A stretch of DNA of 6,390 nucleotides from Pseudanabaena sp. UBA1465. Its GTDB lineage: Bacteria; Cyanobacteriota; Cyanobacteriia; Pseudanabaenales; Pseudanabaenaceae. Shown here one piece after another: positions 6,112 through 6,390 of this stretch. The notes under the pieces are model-generated. The model saw only the letters and a list, made by a program, of their open reading frames with translations. It was not told the DNA's origin and searched no databases. Position 1 is the stretch's first letter. Each line of letters opens with the position of its first letter. The translations under genes were made by a program, and so were the position numbers. Location: contig DCSN01000025.1 of assembly GCA_002325645.1 (NCBI GenBank), forward strand, positions 38,530-44,919, in the 5' to 3' direction.

Positions 6112-6333
6112 ATGACTTTAGAAAAACCCGATCGCGTTTGGAATCATAAGCCTTGGTGGTGTCAACCTTGGTCAATTATTTTGACAGGATTCTCGATTAT
6201 TTCTGGGAGTTGGCTATTATTTAAAATAATTTGGCTAACTATTCTTGTGGCAATTCCTATTTCTGTATGGATGGGATTTTTTGTGATTCTATTTCCTAAA
6301 TTAGCAATTCAAGAAGAACACCTAAATAGCTAA
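6112..6333 (+). CDS. Small two-helix membrane protein, possibly DUF6737
   Basis: The 73-residue product has a tryptophan-rich N-terminal segment (RVWNHKPWWCQPW, residues 8-20), then two predicted membrane helices at about 21-37 and 39-61, and a short polar tail. It resembles, from memory, small cyanobacterial proteins grouped as DUF6737, whose function is unknown; I cannot confirm this without a search. The start at 6112 is chosen because the protein then begins MTLEKPD directly before the Trp-rich motif; an in-frame ATG at 6073 would add 13 residues and overlap the TATTAT box. GAG shortly before the ATG is a weak ribosome site. It is transcribed away from the oxidase gene, so any link is only by shared regulatory DNA. 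Confidence 0.75.
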   Translation: MTLEKPDRVWNHKPWWCQPWSIILTGFSIISGSWLLFKIIWLTILVAIPISVWMGFFVILFPKLAIQEEHLNS

Positions 6334-6390
6334 GAAACCATTTATAGCAATTGCCGATCAAACGAAGCACAAGAAAAATTTTGAAAGCGT
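6334..6390. other. Right-hand edge, no gene seen
   Basis: After the stop of the small membrane protein there are 57 bases without a coding signal. They contain the 8-bp palindrome GCAATTGC (6347-6354) but no long hairpin, so no terminator can be identified before the window ends. Confidence 0.4.

Noticed and set aside
4557..6333. A biosynthetic cluster built around the FAD oxidase
   Set aside because: The neighbours are argS, converging, and a small membrane protein, diverging; no other biosynthetic enzyme is in the window.

Overview
The window reads as ordinary chromosomal DNA of a cyanobacterium, probably a filamentous Pseudanabaena-like one. The strongest sign is the octamer GCGATCGC (HIP1), which I count at least eleven times in 6.39 kb (751, 1642, 2374, 2765, 3048, 3059, 3302, 4942, 4979, 5468, 5920). 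It is the abundant cyanobacterial palindrome and should appear about 0.1 times by chance. Further signs are a proline-rich TolC-type outer membrane protein, a small two-helix protein that looks cyanobacterial, and genes with weak or absent Shine-Dalgarno sequences. The genus is an inference; no rRNA or other marker is present.

Layout. 1-328 has no gene; it holds a perfect long hairpin (36-78) and an AT-rich leader with a 16-bp-period direct repeat and two small inverted repeats. 329-1864 (+) encodes a TolC-family outer membrane efflux protein. It converges on 1908-2450 (-), a secreted hypothetical protein, and a hairpin at 1867-1905 separates the two. 2481-2637 is a cluster of palindromes: a composite element with 14-15 bp outer inverted arms around a GC-rich hairpin, then a second long hairpin with a T-run. 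argS (2720-4489, +) follows with its own likely promoter at 2660-2687. It converges on 4557-6035 (-), a Tat-exported BBE-type FAD oxidase with both covalent-flavin residues, across a hairpin at 4498-4538. Divergent from the oxidase is a 73-residue two-helix membrane protein (6112-6333, +).

The genes do not form an operon. Strands run + - + - +, so each gene probably has its own promoter, and both convergent pairs share a bidirectional hairpin. TolC, the secreted hypothetical protein and the oxidase all act outside the cytoplasm, but nothing in the sequence ties them into one pathway. All five reading frames are intact. tRNA, rRNA, CRISPR, transposase and phage genes were not seen.

I find no convincing new multi-gene system. 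The most interesting signal is the set of related intergenic palindromes (shared GGCGGCGC arms, three-base loops). One of them appears to carry a -35 box for the neighbouring hypothetical gene. The bicovalent-flavin periplasmic oxidase of unknown substrate comes second.
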